A stretch of 28,475 nt of DNA. Origin: Bacteroidales bacterium UBA4070 (GTDB lineage Bacteria; Bacteroidota; Bacteroidia; Bacteroidales; VadinHA17). The notes beneath the pieces were generated by a model that did no database searches, was not told the DNA's origin, and saw nothing but the letters and a program-made list of their open reading frames with translations. The DNA lies in NCBI GenBank assembly GCA_002383485.1, contig DFYY01000050.1:1-28475 (forward strand). Direction: 5' to 3'. Of the stretch, positions 1 through 9,211 are shown in pieces. The position numbers and the translations under genes are program-made. Each line of letters begins with the position of its first letter. Positions within the stretch are counted from its first letter, which is position 1.

Positions 1-53
1 ACTTGTTTTTATCTTAGAATACGAGGATTGGTTTTGTCTTGTATTGGCGATTA

Positions 54-125
54 CAATTCTTTATACTCTACGGGGATTATTATATTTTTTGCTCTCTTCT
101 CCAATTCTTTATCCCCTACGGGGAT
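54..125. repeat. Two copies of a CAATTC-N3-stem-TAC-stem palindrome
   Basis: Two units 48 bp apart share the layout CAATTC, three T-rich bases, a 6-nt arm, TAC, and a 6-nt arm. The unit at 102-125 has a perfect palindrome (ATCCCC-TAC-GGGGAT, 111-125). The unit at 54-77 is imperfect (ATACTC-TAC-GGGGAT). The tex stop codon lies inside the second unit, so the palindrome encodes the last Tex residues. A third member with a different stem sequence is at 17366-17380. It could act as a hairpin at the tex 3' end or be a dispersed REP-like element. The sequence shows the symmetry; the role is inference. Confidence 0.6.
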
Positions 126-2274
126 TTTCATTATTACTGCAGCCCTTCATGCTAAGCTGTATACGGTTACGGGAACGGTCAACTGAGACAACCCGGACGG
201 TGACATGCTGATGCAGCTTGACAACCTTTGCCGGATCGTCAACATAGCGGTCAGCCATCTGCGAGACATGCACGAGGCCGTCATGCTTGACGCCGATGTC
301 CACAAAGGCACCGAACTTTGTGATGTTTGTCACGATGCCCGGCACTATCATACCCTCCTTCACATCCTCTATAGAGTGAATATCGGCGAAGCTAAACTCC
401 TGGATCGCCGGGCGCGGATCGCGACCAGGCCTGGCAAGCTCCTGCATTATATCCTTCAGTGTCGGCAGCCCTGCCTCAGGAGTAACATACTTCTCAATCT
501 TAATTGCTTTTCTTCTCTCCTCATCACGGACCAGGTCTGCAACAGTGCAGCCCGCGTCCCTGGCCATCCTCTCAACAATATGGTAACTCTCGGGGTGCAC
601 GGCCGAGGAATCGAGGGGGTTGGCAGCGCCGCGTATCCTGAGGAAACCGGCAGCCTGTTCAAATGCCTTCTCTCCCATCCTCTTGACCTTCAGCAGTTCA
701 GCCCGTGAACGGAAGGGTCCGTTTTCGGTACGGTGGTCAACAATATTCTGTGCCATCTTCGGGCCGATGCCCGAGACATATGTCAGAAGGTGCGGGCTGG
801 CGGTGTTCACCTCCACCCCCACCGCGTTGACGCACGACATCACCACCTCATCGAGGCTCGCCTGCAGGCGGGTCTGGTCAACATCGTGCTGATACTGGCC
901 CACGCCTATCGATTTGGGATCAATCTTGACAAGTTCTGCCAGCGGGTCCATCAGGCGGCGGCCGATGGATATCGCACCGCGGACTGTCACGTCGTGATCC
1001 GGGAATTCATCCCGGGCGGTTTTGGAGGCCGAGTAGATTGAAGCGCCGGCCTCGCTGACCACATATATCCTGATCCCTGCATCAGGCGGAAGGTATGACC
1101 GTACGAACTGTTCTGTCTCGCGGCTGGCGGTACCGTTGCCGATGGCTATTGCCTCGGTGTTGTATTTTTCAATGAGTGAAAGCAGTTTGCTTACGCTGCG
1201 TGCCGTCTCGTTCTGCGGCGGGTGGGGGTATATCACGTCGTGGTGCAGTAGTGCTCCCTGCCTGTCGAGACACACAACCTTGCAGCCGGTTCGCTGTCCG
1301 GGGTCAATACCCAGCACGTTCTTCTCGCCCAGTGGCGGTGCCAGCAGCAGTTGCCTCAGGTTTTCGGCAAATACCCGTATGGCTTCCTCATCAGCCTTCT
1401 CCTTTGATGTCTTTCTGAATTCCGTTTCCATTGACGGTGCCAGGAGCCTGTTCCAGCTGTCCGTAACGGCCTCGCGCACCTGCCTGGCGGCCTCGTTGTT
1501 TGCCCTTACAAACTGTTTCTCAACCAGGCTCAACGCCTCTTCCTCCGGCGGCATTATTGTCAGTCTCAGGAATCCCTCTTCCTCGCCGCGGCGCATGGCA
1601 AGGAGCCTGTGCGACGGACAGCGCCGGAGCGGTTCGTGCCATTCAAAGTAATCGCTGAACTTGGCGCCCTCCTGTTCCTTTCCTTTGACCCCGCGGGATG
1701 TAATAACAGCATCCCGTTCATAGAGGCGCCGGAGCGATCCGCGAACCAGGTCGTTCTCGCTGACCATTTCGGCAATTATGTCACGTGCTCCGGCCAGTGC
1801 AGCTTCGGTGCTCTCCACTCCTTCACCCAGATACCTTCCTGCCTCTGTCTCCGGGTCTCCGGATTTCTGTGCCAGAAGCCACAGGGCGAGCGGTTCCAGT
1901 CCCTTCTCGCGGGCAACGGAGGCGCGCGTCTTCCGTTTCGGCCTGTAGGGCAGGTAGAGGTCCTCGAGCTGGGATATCGTCAGGGCCGTATTTATCTTCG
2001 ACAGGAGCTCCGGAGTCATCTTCTCCTGCTCCTCAATGGATTTTATAATGGCTTCCCTGCGCTTTTCAAGCTCCTTCAGCCTTTCATACTCATCGCGTAT
2101 CTCTGCCAGTTGCACCTCGTTAAGGCTGCCTGTCACCTCCTTGCGATAACGGCTGATGAAGGGTATTGTGGCACCGTCGTCAAGCAGCCTGAGAGTGTTT
2201 TCAACCTGCCAGTCATGGAGTTGAAGTTTCTGCGCTATTGTCTTTATATGTGCCGAAGGATCCATAACAGTCAT
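109..2274 (-). CDS. tex: Tex family S1 RNA-binding protein
   Basis: This encodes a 721-residue protein of the usual Tex length. The N-terminal Tex helical region is followed by a YqgF/RNase H-like core (GIDPGQRTGCK near residue 325), helix-hairpin-helix motifs (SGIGPKMAQNIVDHR and the following KVKRMGEKAFEQAAGFLRI) and a C-terminal S1 domain (from about 640: GIVTNITKFGAFVDIGVK, then DGLVHVSQM). Tex proteins bind nucleic acid and affect transcription and RNA processing; the exact role here is not visible. It is last in the minus-strand run and begins 77 bp after the rlmI-like gene. A second ATG three codons in (2265) is an alternative start. The final codons fall in a palindrome (111-125), so the C-terminal NPRRG may come from repeat sequence. 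Confidence 0.95.
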   Translation of the reverse strand: MTVMDPSAHIKTIAQKLQLHDWQVENTLRLLDDGATIPFISRYRKEVTGSLNEVQLAEIRDEYERLKELEKRREAIIKSIEEQEKMTPELLSKINTALTISQLEDLYLPYRPKRKTRASVAREKGLEPLALWLLAQKSGDPETEAGRYLGEGVESTEAALAGARDIIAEMVSENDLVRGSLRRLYERDAVITSRGVKGKEQEGAKFSDYFEWHEPLRRCPSHRLLAMRRGEEEGFLRLTIMPPEEEALSLVEKQFVRANNEAARQVREAVTDSWNRLLAPSMETEFRKTSKEKADEEAIRVFAENLRQLLLAPPLGEKNVLGIDPGQRTGCKVVCLDRQGALLHHDVIYPHPPQNETARSVSKLLSLIEKYNTEAIAIGNGTASRETEQFVRSYLPPDAGIRIYVVSEAGASIYSASKTARDEFPDHDVTVRGAISIGRRLMDPLAELVKIDPKSIGVGQYQHDVDQTRLQASLDEVVMSCVNAVGVEVNTASPHLLTYVSGIGPKMAQNIVDHRTENGPFRSRAELLKVKRMGEKAFEQAAGFLRIRGAANPLDSSAVHPESYHIVERMARDAGCTVADLVRDEERRKAIKIEKYVTPEAGLPTLKDIMQELARPGRDPRPAIQEFSFADIHSIEDVKEGMIVPGIVTNITKFGAFVDIGVKHDGLVHVSQMADRYVDDPAKVVKLHQHVTVRVVSVDRSRNRIQLSMKGCSNNENPRRG

Positions 2275-2351
2275 TTAATCTGCAGGGTCGTTGTCAGTAA
2301 TGCAACAGGTATTCTTCATAATAGTTCTCCGCAAGGAAAGTTTCATAACCT

Positions 2352-3551
2352 TTATTCAATATACAGTACCAGTCCTTTGAGGTATTCGCTTTCGGGGTGG
2401 TAGATATTGACCGGGTGATCAGCCGGTTGTCCGGTCTGATGGAGTATCCGCACGTTACGGCCGGTGTTGGCAGCTGCCACGAAAACGGAGCGCCGGAAGT
2501 CATCGCGGCTCACAACCTGGGAACATGAGAATGTGAAGAGTATGCCGCCCGGTTTTATCTTCTGTATTGCCATGGCATTCAGCCTTCTGTATCCCTGCAG
2601 AGCCTGGTTAAGGGCAGTCTGATGCTTGGCGAAGGCCGGGGGATCCAGTATTATGAGATCATATTCGCGTTCCATTCCGGCAAGAAAACCAAAGGCATCC
2701 GTGGCAATGGATTTATGACGCGCATCTTCGCCAAAATTAAGTTTAACATTCTCATCCGCAAGTGCCATGGCTGAGGCGGAGCTGTCCACGGTATGGACCA
2801 TTGCGGCATTGCTCATTGCATATACGGAGAATCCGCCGGTATAGCCGAACATATTCAGCACATTCCTGCCGCCGCTGTACTGTCGGAGCAGGCTGCGGTT
2901 GTCACGCTGATCAATAAAGAATCCTGTCTTCTGCCCTTTTTCCCAGTCGACCCTGAACCTGAAGCCATTCTCTGTTACGACGGTTCCGGGGTCGTTGTTG
3001 CCGCCAATTATATAGCCGTTGGCCGGGTTAAGCTTTGCCATGAAAGGCAGTGTTCCCTCACTCTTGTCATATACTGCATTTACCAGTCCTCCTGTCACTT
3101 CCGGAAGCAACTCAGCGATCAGCTTGCGTATATGCCAGAAACCTGCTGTGTGAGCCTGGAGAACAGCAACACTGCCGTAGATGTCAACTATCAGGCCCGG
3201 CAGCCCATCGCCCTCACCGTGCACCAGGCGCCAGGCATCAGTGGTTTTGTTGCCGGCTATTCCGGCACTGATGCGGTACCGGAAGGCATCATCAAGTTTC
3301 TTTTTGAAAAAGTAGAGGTCCGGGGTGCATCTGACGAACGAAAAGATTCGGACGGCAATTGATCCGGGTGCCCAGTGTCCGGTTGCCAGGTAAGTACTGT
3401 CAGAGGCAAACACCTCAACCACATCACCCTCGCGGGGTTTTCCCCGGACGGAGTCCACTGCTCCCGAGAAAACCCAGGGGTGGTACCTGCGGACTGACTG
3501 TTCCTTCCCTTTTTTCAGTATGATACCAGCGAGTGTCTTTGTTTCGGTCAT
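2352..3551 (-). CDS. RlmI-type class I SAM-dependent rRNA methyltransferase
   Basis: From the chosen start the protein has 399 residues. An N-terminal PUA domain (about 1-75, with RYHPWVFSGAV) precedes a Rossmann methyltransferase domain. Visible motifs are GQKTGFFIDQR (206-216), the SAM-binding NMFGYTGGFS (233-242), DPPAFAKH (303-310) and FSCSQ (341-345) carrying the probable catalytic cysteine. This layout matches the RlmI/RlmK family of 23S rRNA m5C methyltransferases, so modification of 23S rRNA is likely; the exact base is inferred. The frame stays open upstream to 3662, overlapping the exonuclease gene, with ATGs at 3563 and 3596. I chose 3551 because it places the PUA domain at the N-terminus as in relatives. 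It probably shares a transcript with recQ. Confidence 0.9.
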   Translation of the reverse strand: MTETKTLAGIILKKGKEQSVRRYHPWVFSGAVDSVRGKPREGDVVEVFASDSTYLATGHWAPGSIAVRIFSFVRCTPDLYFFKKKLDDAFRYRISAGIAGNKTTDAWRLVHGEGDGLPGLIVDIYGSVAVLQAHTAGFWHIRKLIAELLPEVTGGLVNAVYDKSEGTLPFMAKLNPANGYIIGGNNDPGTVVTENGFRFRVDWEKGQKTGFFIDQRDNRSLLRQYSGGRNVLNMFGYTGGFSVYAMSNAAMVHTVDSSASAMALADENVKLNFGEDARHKSIATDAFGFLAGMEREYDLIILDPPAFAKHQTALNQALQGYRRLNAMAIQKIKPGGILFTFSCSQVVSRDDFRRSVFVAAANTGRNVRILHQTGQPADHPVNIYHPESEYLKGLVLYIE

Positions 3552-3597
3552 TTCAGATTTCATTTCTTTCACGGGAGTCAGGCATCCGGATGCCATT

Positions 3598-4221
3598 TCA
3601 TTGGTTATGATGGCTTTCCCTGCCGTTAAGAGCAAGGTAAATCTGTCGGCACACCCATGCATCGGTGGCAGCGTACAACTGCTGCGGTTCGGTCAGCGCC
3701 GGCGCCTCCCAGTTCGAAACCTGCTGTGATTTGGAGATAGTATGTCCGAGGGTGATGGCGGTCAGTTTCTTGAGTCCCAGTTCCTTTATCCCGTGGTCAG
3801 CCACCACGTTCTGCAGGTCAATGAATCCGTGTGGTTCAAAAGGCAAAAGTGACCGTAGTGCCTTCAAATCGTCACGAATGGCCACGCCGGTTTTAACAAC
3901 GGTTTTATCGGCAAGCAAAGCGGCCAGTTCCGTCGGGAGGCCTATCATATTAAGTCTGAAGAGCCATGCACGGTGGGCATCGGCAAGCTGAAGGAGGGCT
4001 ACCTTGTATCGCCTGCCCTTTTTAAATGATGGTCTTGTTTCGGTATCGAAGCCGAGCAGATCGGGCTTTCCGATATCGTCCATCGCCCTGCAGAATTTAT
4101 CATATGTATCGATCAGGGTTATCCTCCCCTCAAATTGCAGCAGCGGCAATTTTCTCAGTTCATCATCATTGATACTTTCGTTATACTGTCTCGTCATCGT
4201 CCTTCTGGTCATTTTCAACAT
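3598..4221 (-). CDS. 3'-5' exonuclease of the DEDDy (RNase D-like) family
   Basis: This 207-residue protein is a single exonuclease domain. The acidic motifs are visible: FDTET (58-62, motif I), IRDDLKAL (115-122, motif II), and YAATD (183-187, motif III), whose Tyr and Asp place it in the DEDDy group. RNase D-like folds hydrolyse RNA or DNA from the 3' end using two metal ions; the substrate cannot be told from sequence. No HRDC or polymerase domain follows. The listed start overlaps the upstream DUF5063 gene by 41 bp. An ATG at 4197 would shorten the overlap and remains possible, because the first eight residues are not conserved-looking. Its place beside recQ suggests a linked role in nucleic acid maintenance. 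Confidence 0.88.
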   Translation of the reverse strand: MLKMTRRTMTRQYNESINDDELRKLPLLQFEGRITLIDTYDKFCRAMDDIGKPDLLGFDTETRPSFKKGRRYKVALLQLADAHRAWLFRLNMIGLPTELAALLADKTVVKTGVAIRDDLKALRSLLPFEPHGFIDLQNVVADHGIKELGLKKLTAITLGHTISKSQQVSNWEAPALTEPQQLYAATDAWVCRQIYLALNGRESHHNQ

Positions 4222-4744
4222 TTCCGTCTGCTTCGGAGTAGAGGACAGTATGTATTGCAGACAGCACGTTCAGCAGTTTCTTTCCCCAGAACTCCTCGAA
4301 ATTCATCAGCACCTCCCAGACGGCATCGTTCATCACATCTTCCTGACCGCTCTTATAGCTGACCACGAAGTCCTTAAGATCCTGGTAAATGTCTGTCAGA
4401 TATTCAGATATGCTACCGGTATAGAGTCCGTCGGAAGGGTCACCCACAGAGACTATGACCGGGAAGGGATCATTGTTTCCTATCTTGGTAAGCAGGTTGT
4501 CATGCATTCTCGTCCAGTCGAACTCAGTCACAGTCTTTTCATTGGGTTCCTCAAGCAGCGGGTCAAGCAGCGGCAACAGCGAGGCTCTCAGGTAGATGAA
4601 TGACAGAAGTCGCTGCATCACCTTGAGAATTTCGATGCCGTTGATGTCCTTCGTCCCTTCCAGGTATTTGCAATACTCATTTGCTGAAGCGGCGAACTCA
4701 ACCACCTGCCTTGAATAGATAACTTTCTCCTCTTTTTCCATCAT
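4181..4744 (-). CDS. DUF5063 domain protein
   Basis: This 187-residue, acidic, mostly helical protein matches the DUF5063 family as I know it from Bacteroidota. Recognisable parts are the N-terminal VVEFAASANEYCKYLE helix, a central LLDPLLEEPNE segment, and a tryptophan-containing C-terminal stretch (VWEVLMNFEEFWGKKLLNVL). No catalytic motif, signal peptide or membrane segment is visible. The gene sits between recQ and the exonuclease and overlaps the latter, an arrangement I recall for other Bacteroidales. That suggests cotranslation and a shared but undefined function. Two adjacent Met codons (4744 and 4741) compete as the start. Confidence 0.82.
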   Translation of the reverse strand: MMEKEEKVIYSRQVVEFAASANEYCKYLEGTKDINGIEILKVMQRLLSFIYLRASLLPLLDPLLEEPNEKTVTEFDWTRMHDNLLTKIGNNDPFPVIVSVGDPSDGLYTGSISEYLTDIYQDLKDFVVSYKSGQEDVMNDAVWEVLMNFEEFWGKKLLNVLSAIHTVLYSEADGNVENDQKDDDETV

Positions 4745-4816
4745 CCGGTAGATAATTTCACAAAAGTATTCATTTCAGGCTGAAAACATTGGTATGTATT
4801 GATAAAAGGATTGGTG

Positions 4817-6727
4817 TCACCGTTTCCAGGTGAGCCTGTGCTCATTGTCATATACCAGTTTTTCATGGTCGAGCAGCCAGCGGATGACCTTGACGGTCTT
4901 GTCCTGCGGGAGATCCATCTGTGATTCAAGTTCTTCCGGTCTCAGTGGCCGGTCAGCAACGAGCTCCTTGATTTTGTCTATAATAATATCGAATTCATAC
5001 TTACTCAGTTCCAGTTCGTTTCGTTCCTGGCAGGTATCACACAGGCCGCAGCGTCCGTTTTCCTCGCCGAAGTAGGCAGCGAGGAAAGCAGGGCGGCAGC
5101 GGGTCTTGTTATCAGCGTATTCAGTGATCTTGGCAACTCTTTCGATGTAGTTCTCCTTGACCTTGAGGTACAGCTCCGGTGAGATGCGGAGGTGTGTGCG
5201 TCCGAGCCTCTCTTCGGTGAAGATCACCAGTGGGCTCTTTTTACCGGGTATGAAGTGTATTATGCCCTGTGATGAAAGCCTTAACAGGTACTGGTAGATT
5301 GCCTCGCGGGTCAGTCCTGACCTTGCAGAGAGGGACTCTTCATTTATAGGTACGAATTCGGAGAACATGCCGCTGTAGGTGCGAAGCAGGAGTTTGATGA
5401 AGCGGTCGTACTCCTCGTTTGCAACCTGGAATTTGTACAGGTCATCGCGGCTCACTATGAAATGCACCCTTGACGGGTTGTTGATCTCATCGGTAAATTC
5501 AAGATAGCCCTCCTTCTGCAGGAAGTTGAGGCTGTTATAGGTTTCCGTAACGGAGAAGCGAAATGCTGTCACGAACTTCCACAGGTCGAAATCGTGTACG
5601 CTGTTCTTTCCCGATCCCACCGGCAACTGGTAGAAGTTACCGATAGCCTCATAGACATCCTTGATTTTTTCAACCGGAGGGAATTTGATCCTTACCGAGT
5701 CTGCGAGCTTGCGTTTCTCATCCTGGGACCAGAGGAGCACAGAGAACGAGGGTTTGCCGTCTCGTCCCGCCCTGCCTGACTCCTGGTAGTAGGCTTCTAT
5801 CGAGTCAGGGCAGTCCCAGTGGATGACGAAGCGCACATCGGCCTTGTCTATTCCCATCCCGAAGGCGTTGGTAGCTACTATCACACGGGTTTCGCCGGCA
5901 GTCCAGGCGACCTGTTTCCTGTCGCGCATCTCCTGGGGCAGTCCGGCGTGGTAAAAATCGGCTTTTATGCCGTTAGTAACCAGCAGTTCGGCCACTTCCT
6001 TTGATCTTTTCCTGCTGTTGACATAGATGATTCCGCAACCCGGTTCTTTCCTCAGGCTGCGAAGGACATAGGTGCTCTTGTCCTCGACCTCCCGGACCAC
6101 ATATGTAATATTGGGCCTCCTGAAGCTGGTTTTCAGCACTTTGGGACTCTTCATCCTGAGTCTGGCCACGATGTCCTCAACTACTCTCGGGGTTGCCGTA
6201 GCGGTAAGGGCCAGGAAAGGCACCTCCTCGGTCATCATCTCCCTGATTTCGGCGATATGGAGGTAAGAGGGCCTGAAGTCATATCCCCACTGTGATATGC
6301 AGTGAGCTTCATCCACAGCCACAAGGGTAAAGTTAAACCGTGGGAGTCTTGCCCTGAAGAGAGGTGTCTTCAGCCGTTCGGGACTGACATAGAGAAGCCG
6401 GTAATCGCCGTACAGAACGTTGTCAAGAGCTATCTCCACCTCTTCGCGGGTCATCCCGCTGTGTATGGACATAGCCTTGATATTCATCGTCTTGAGTCTT
6501 GCCACCTGGTCTTTCATCAGGGCTATAAGGGGAGTGATTACGAGGCAGAGGCCTTCGGTTACCAGTGGCGGGACCTGGTAAGTTATTGATTTGCCGCCGC
6601 CGGTAGGCAGAAGGGCCACAGTATCCTTTCCGGAGACCACCGATTCGATGATCTCCTCCTGCAGTGGCCTGAAGGAAGTGAATCCCCAGTACCTTGCGAG
6701 GGTTTCCCTGTAGATGTCCGGCAGCAT
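4817..6727 (-). CDS. recQ: RecQ family ATP-dependent DNA helicase
   Basis: This encodes 636 residues. The superfamily 2 helicase core is complete: Walker A TGGGKS (42-47), DEAH box VAVDEAHCISQWGYDFRPSY (136-155), ALTATATPR, and motif VI ESGRAGRDGKPS. A RecQ zinc-binding region follows (RCRPAFLAAYFGE, then CGLCDTC), with a winged-helix/RQC-like part before and after it. No separate HRDC domain is evident. RecQ unwinds branched DNA in a 3'-5' direction during recombination repair. It is first in a minus-strand run with DUF5063, exonuclease, rlmI-like and tex. The start at 6727 lies 21 nt from a matching -7 element (6749-6756), which supports it. Confidence 0.96.
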   Translation of the reverse strand: MLPDIYRETLARYWGFTSFRPLQEEIIESVVSGKDTVALLPTGGGKSITYQVPPLVTEGLCLVITPLIALMKDQVARLKTMNIKAMSIHSGMTREEVEIALDNVLYGDYRLLYVSPERLKTPLFRARLPRFNFTLVAVDEAHCISQWGYDFRPSYLHIAEIREMMTEEVPFLALTATATPRVVEDIVARLRMKSPKVLKTSFRRPNITYVVREVEDKSTYVLRSLRKEPGCGIIYVNSRKRSKEVAELLVTNGIKADFYHAGLPQEMRDRKQVAWTAGETRVIVATNAFGMGIDKADVRFVIHWDCPDSIEAYYQESGRAGRDGKPSFSVLLWSQDEKRKLADSVRIKFPPVEKIKDVYEAIGNFYQLPVGSGKNSVHDFDLWKFVTAFRFSVTETYNSLNFLQKEGYLEFTDEINNPSRVHFIVSRDDLYKFQVANEEYDRFIKLLLRTYSGMFSEFVPINEESLSARSGLTREAIYQYLLRLSSQGIIHFIPGKKSPLVIFTEERLGRTHLRISPELYLKVKENYIERVAKITEYADNKTRCRPAFLAAYFGEENGRCGLCDTCQERNELELSKYEFDIIIDKIKELVADRPLRPEELESQMDLPQDKTVKVIRWLLDHEKLVYDNEHRLTWKR

Positions 6728-6748
6728 GGTCTGAAATGCAGTTTAATA

Positions 6749-6756
6749 CAAATTTA
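6749..6756 (-). promoter_or_regulatory. Candidate Bacteroidota -7 promoter element for recQ
   Basis: On the minus strand this reads TAAATTTG, a full match to the Bacteroidota -7 consensus TAnnTTTG. It lies 21 nt upstream of the recQ ATG, which would give a very short leader. I see no clear TTTG at -33, so support is the -7 match and its position only. Confidence 0.45.
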
Positions 6757-6822
6757 ATAACTCAATCGTACATTTAACCTTTTATTGACATTTAAGATAT
6801 GTGGCTGCTTGTCATTTTTTTG

Positions 6823-6830
6823 TAATTTTC
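6823..6830 (+). promoter_or_regulatory. Weak candidate -7 element for guaB
   Basis: TAATTTTC matches seven of eight positions of TAnnTTTG and lies 24 nt before the chosen guaB ATG. No convincing -33 element is present. If real, it lies downstream of the upstream in-frame GTG (6801), which supports the ATG at 6855. Confidence 0.25.
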
Positions 6831-6854
6831 GCCCCAGTTAAAAAACCTTGCCCG

Positions 6855-8345
6855 ATGTCATTCTCTGAAGATAAACTGCTGTTTGAAGGTCTGACCTTCG
6901 ATGATGTGCTTCTGCTTCCGGCCTACTCGGAGATACTGCCTCGTGATGTTGATCTGCGAACCAGGTTCACCAGGAACATCACCATCAACACTCCCATTGT
7001 ATCAGCTGCCATGGATACCGTGACCGAAGCTGAGCTTGCCATTGCCATTGCCCGTGAGGGAGGGATAGGCGTTATTCACAAGAATATGTCTGTGAGCCAG
7101 CAGGCGGCCCAGGTGAGGAAGGTCAAGAGAGCTGAGAGTGTCATGATTTTTGATCCTGTCACCATTGCCGACAATGCAACTGTGGCTGATGCCCTGGCGC
7201 TGATGAAGGAGTTCAGGATAGGCGGTATTCCGGTCATTCATGAAGACGGGACCCTGGCCGGGATAGTCACCAACCGTGACCTGCGGTTTGAGACTGACTA
7301 TTCGCGCCGGATAAGTGAGATAATGACTCCGCTGTCGAGGCTTATTACCTTAAGCCACCAGACTGATCTGGCAGCGGCTGCGGAGATTCTTCAGATACAT
7401 AAGATAGAGAAGTTGCCCATAGTAGACGACAAGGGCATGCTCAGAGGCCTGGTGACTTATAAGGATATAACAAAGGCCAAGGACAGACCCAATGCATGTA
7501 AGGATGACAAAGGGCGACTGAGGGTTGCTGCCGCTGTAGGGATAGCTCCAAACACTCTCTCGAGGGTTGAGGCCCTGGTGGGTGCAGGCGTTGATGCCAT
7601 TGCCATCGATACTGCGCACGGCCACACGAAGAGTGTGATAGAGATACTGAAGGAGATAAAGAAGATTTTCCCCGGAACGGATGTTGTGGTAGGCAACATC
7701 GGAACTCCCGAAGCCGCCTTAAGGCTGGTTGAGGAGGGGGCCGATGCCGTCAAGGTGGGAATCGGGCCGGGCTCCATATGCACCACAAGGGTGGTGGCGG
7801 GAGTTGGAGTACCTCAGCTTTCGGCAATCTACAATGTAGCCCGTGCAGTTGAAGGCAGCGGTGTGCCTGTGATAGGCGACGGCGGCATACGGTACTCGGG
7901 AGACATAGTAAAAGCCATTGCATCGGGTGCTGACTGCGTGATGGCCGGATCACTCTTTGCCGGCGTTGAGGAATCGCCCGGTGAAACGATCATTTACAAC
8001 GGCAGGAAATTCAAGACCTACAGAGGCATGGGTTCAGTTGAGGCAATGCAGATGGGATCGAAGGACAGGTACTTCCAGGACATGGAGGATGACATCCACA
8101 AGCTGGTTCCCGAGGGTATCACGGCACGAGTGCCGTTCAAGGGCACGCTGAGCGAAGTGATTTACCAGTTCCTCGGCGGTCTGCGTTCAGGGATGGGATA
8201 CTGCGGTGCACGTGATATACCAACCCTTAAGAAGGAAGGCCGGTTTGTACGTGTCACCAGCGCCGGTGTCACCGAGAGCCACCCGCACGATGTGACGATC
8301 ACCAGCGAGGCACCAAACTACAGCAGGAAGTTCAACGAATATTGA
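6855..8345 (+). CDS. guaB: Inosine-5'-monophosphate dehydrogenase
   Basis: IMPDH oxidises IMP to XMP with NAD+, the committed step to GMP. The 496-residue protein has the expected order: N-terminal barrel (LTFDDVLLLPAYS, 13-25), two CBS domains (about 96-205), the substrate loop GPGSICTTR (304-312) with catalytic Cys309, the flap containing RYFQDMEDD, and GMGYCGARDI near the C-terminus. The frame is open to a GTG at 6801, but that would add 18 residues not typical of the family and overlap the presumed promoter, so the ATG at 6855 is preferred. It diverges from recQ and is followed 2 bp after its stop by a lipoprotein gene, so it probably leads an operon ending with ostA-like. Length is normal and no key residue is missing. 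Confidence 0.97.
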   Translation: MSFSEDKLLFEGLTFDDVLLLPAYSEILPRDVDLRTRFTRNITINTPIVSAAMDTVTEAELAIAIAREGGIGVIHKNMSVSQQAAQVRKVKRAESVMIFDPVTIADNATVADALALMKEFRIGGIPVIHEDGTLAGIVTNRDLRFETDYSRRISEIMTPLSRLITLSHQTDLAAAAEILQIHKIEKLPIVDDKGMLRGLVTYKDITKAKDRPNACKDDKGRLRVAAAVGIAPNTLSRVEALVGAGVDAIAIDTAHGHTKSVIEILKEIKKIFPGTDVVVGNIGTPEAALRLVEEGADAVKVGIGPGSICTTRVVAGVGVPQLSAIYNVARAVEGSGVPVIGDGGIRYSGDIVKAIASGADCVMAGSLFAGVEESPGETIIYNGRKFKTYRGMGSVEAMQMGSKDRYFQDMEDDIHKLVPEGITARVPFKGTLSEVIYQFLGGLRSGMGYCGARDIPTLKKEGRFVRVTSAGVTESHPHDVTITSEAPNYSRKFNEY

Positions 8346-8347
8346 TT

Positions 8348-9196
8348 ATGATCAGACTGCTTATACCTTTTTTGCTGATTTTTGCCGTTGCCTGCCAGAA
8401 TGCTGACAGTGATACCGACCGAAAGGCAGTTGCACGTGCAGGCGACAGGGTTCTGTACCTTGACCAGATCCCGACCGGACTTGTCGTATCCGGCATGAGC
8501 CAGTCGGACAGCATCTCGGCGGTACAGAGCTACATAAGGCAGTGGTCACGCAAGGAACTCCTGGCCTTGAGGGCAGAGGAGAATCTCACCCCTGAGTATA
8601 AGGCAGAGGTTAACAGGCAGCTCAACGAGATGCGTAATAACCTCCTCATATACCAGTACCAGCAGCAGCTGATCATTCAAAAGATGGACACAACGGTATC
8701 AGACAGTGAGTTGCAGGACTATTACGTAAGCAATCTCAGCACTTTCACCCTTACAACGAATCTTGTAAAAGCGCTCTACATCAAGGTACCGTCCGGAATG
8801 TCAGAGACAGACAGGATCAGGAAACTTTACAGGTCCCAGGAAGCTGCAGACATGCAGGAGCTTGAGGCCATATGCACACAGAACGGTCTCCTGTATGATG
8901 ACTTCAATGACGAATGGATCAACTTCACGCAGCTTCTCCTGGAGGTGCCTCTGGAATCAGACAACCAGGAGCAGTGGCTTGAGAGAAATAGCTCGGTTGA
9001 ACTGAGGGACGACAGGTATTCATATTTCCTGGCAATAAGGGAGTACAGGCTGCGTAACAGCGTTGCTCCGTTCGAGTATATAAGGAGCCAGGTCAGGACA
9101 ATTATTCTCAATAACCGCAGGAATGACTTCCTGCAGAAGCTTGAAGACGGAATTTACAACGAGGCTGTCAGCAACAACACGCTGAAGCTTTATTAG
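8348..9196 (+). CDS. Lipoprotein with SurA-N-like helical region, possible periplasmic chaperone
   Basis: This 282-residue protein starts with a short lipoprotein signal (MIRLLIPFLLIFAVAC); the lipobox cysteine at 16 is followed by an acidic linker. The rest is helical and charged, with segments such as QLNEMRNNLLIYQYQQQL and a later YFLAIREYRLRNSVAPFEY, resembling the N-terminal chaperone module of SurA/PrsA proteins. I cannot see a parvulin PPIase domain. It begins 2 bp after the guaB stop and ends 15 bp before a true SurA-like gene, so a shared role in outer-membrane protein folding is the best guess. In-frame TTG at 8342 is an unlikely alternative because the ATG gives a clean signal peptide. 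Family assignment is moderate; secretion and lipidation are better supported. Confidence 0.75.
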   Translation: MIRLLIPFLLIFAVACQNADSDTDRKAVARAGDRVLYLDQIPTGLVVSGMSQSDSISAVQSYIRQWSRKELLALRAEENLTPEYKAEVNRQLNEMRNNLLIYQYQQQLIIQKMDTTVSDSELQDYYVSNLSTFTLTTNLVKALYIKVPSGMSETDRIRKLYRSQEAADMQELEAICTQNGLLYDDFNDEWINFTQLLLEVPLESDNQEQWLERNSSVELRDDRYSYFLAIREYRLRNSVAPFEYIRSQVRTIILNNRRNDFLQKLEDGIYNEAVSNNTLKLY

Positions 9197-9211
9197 AAGA
9201 GAAAGAAAAGA

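Noticed and set aside
20..30. Third copy of the tex-end repeat
   Set aside because: ACGAGGATT is similarly spaced but lacks CAATTC and the complementary arm.
205..708. Plus-strand open frames across tex
   Set aside because: They are shadows of the Tex gene, with no recognisable domains.
6801..6854. Upstream GTG start for guaB
   Set aside because: It would add 18 residues not seen in IMPDH and overlap the probable promoter.
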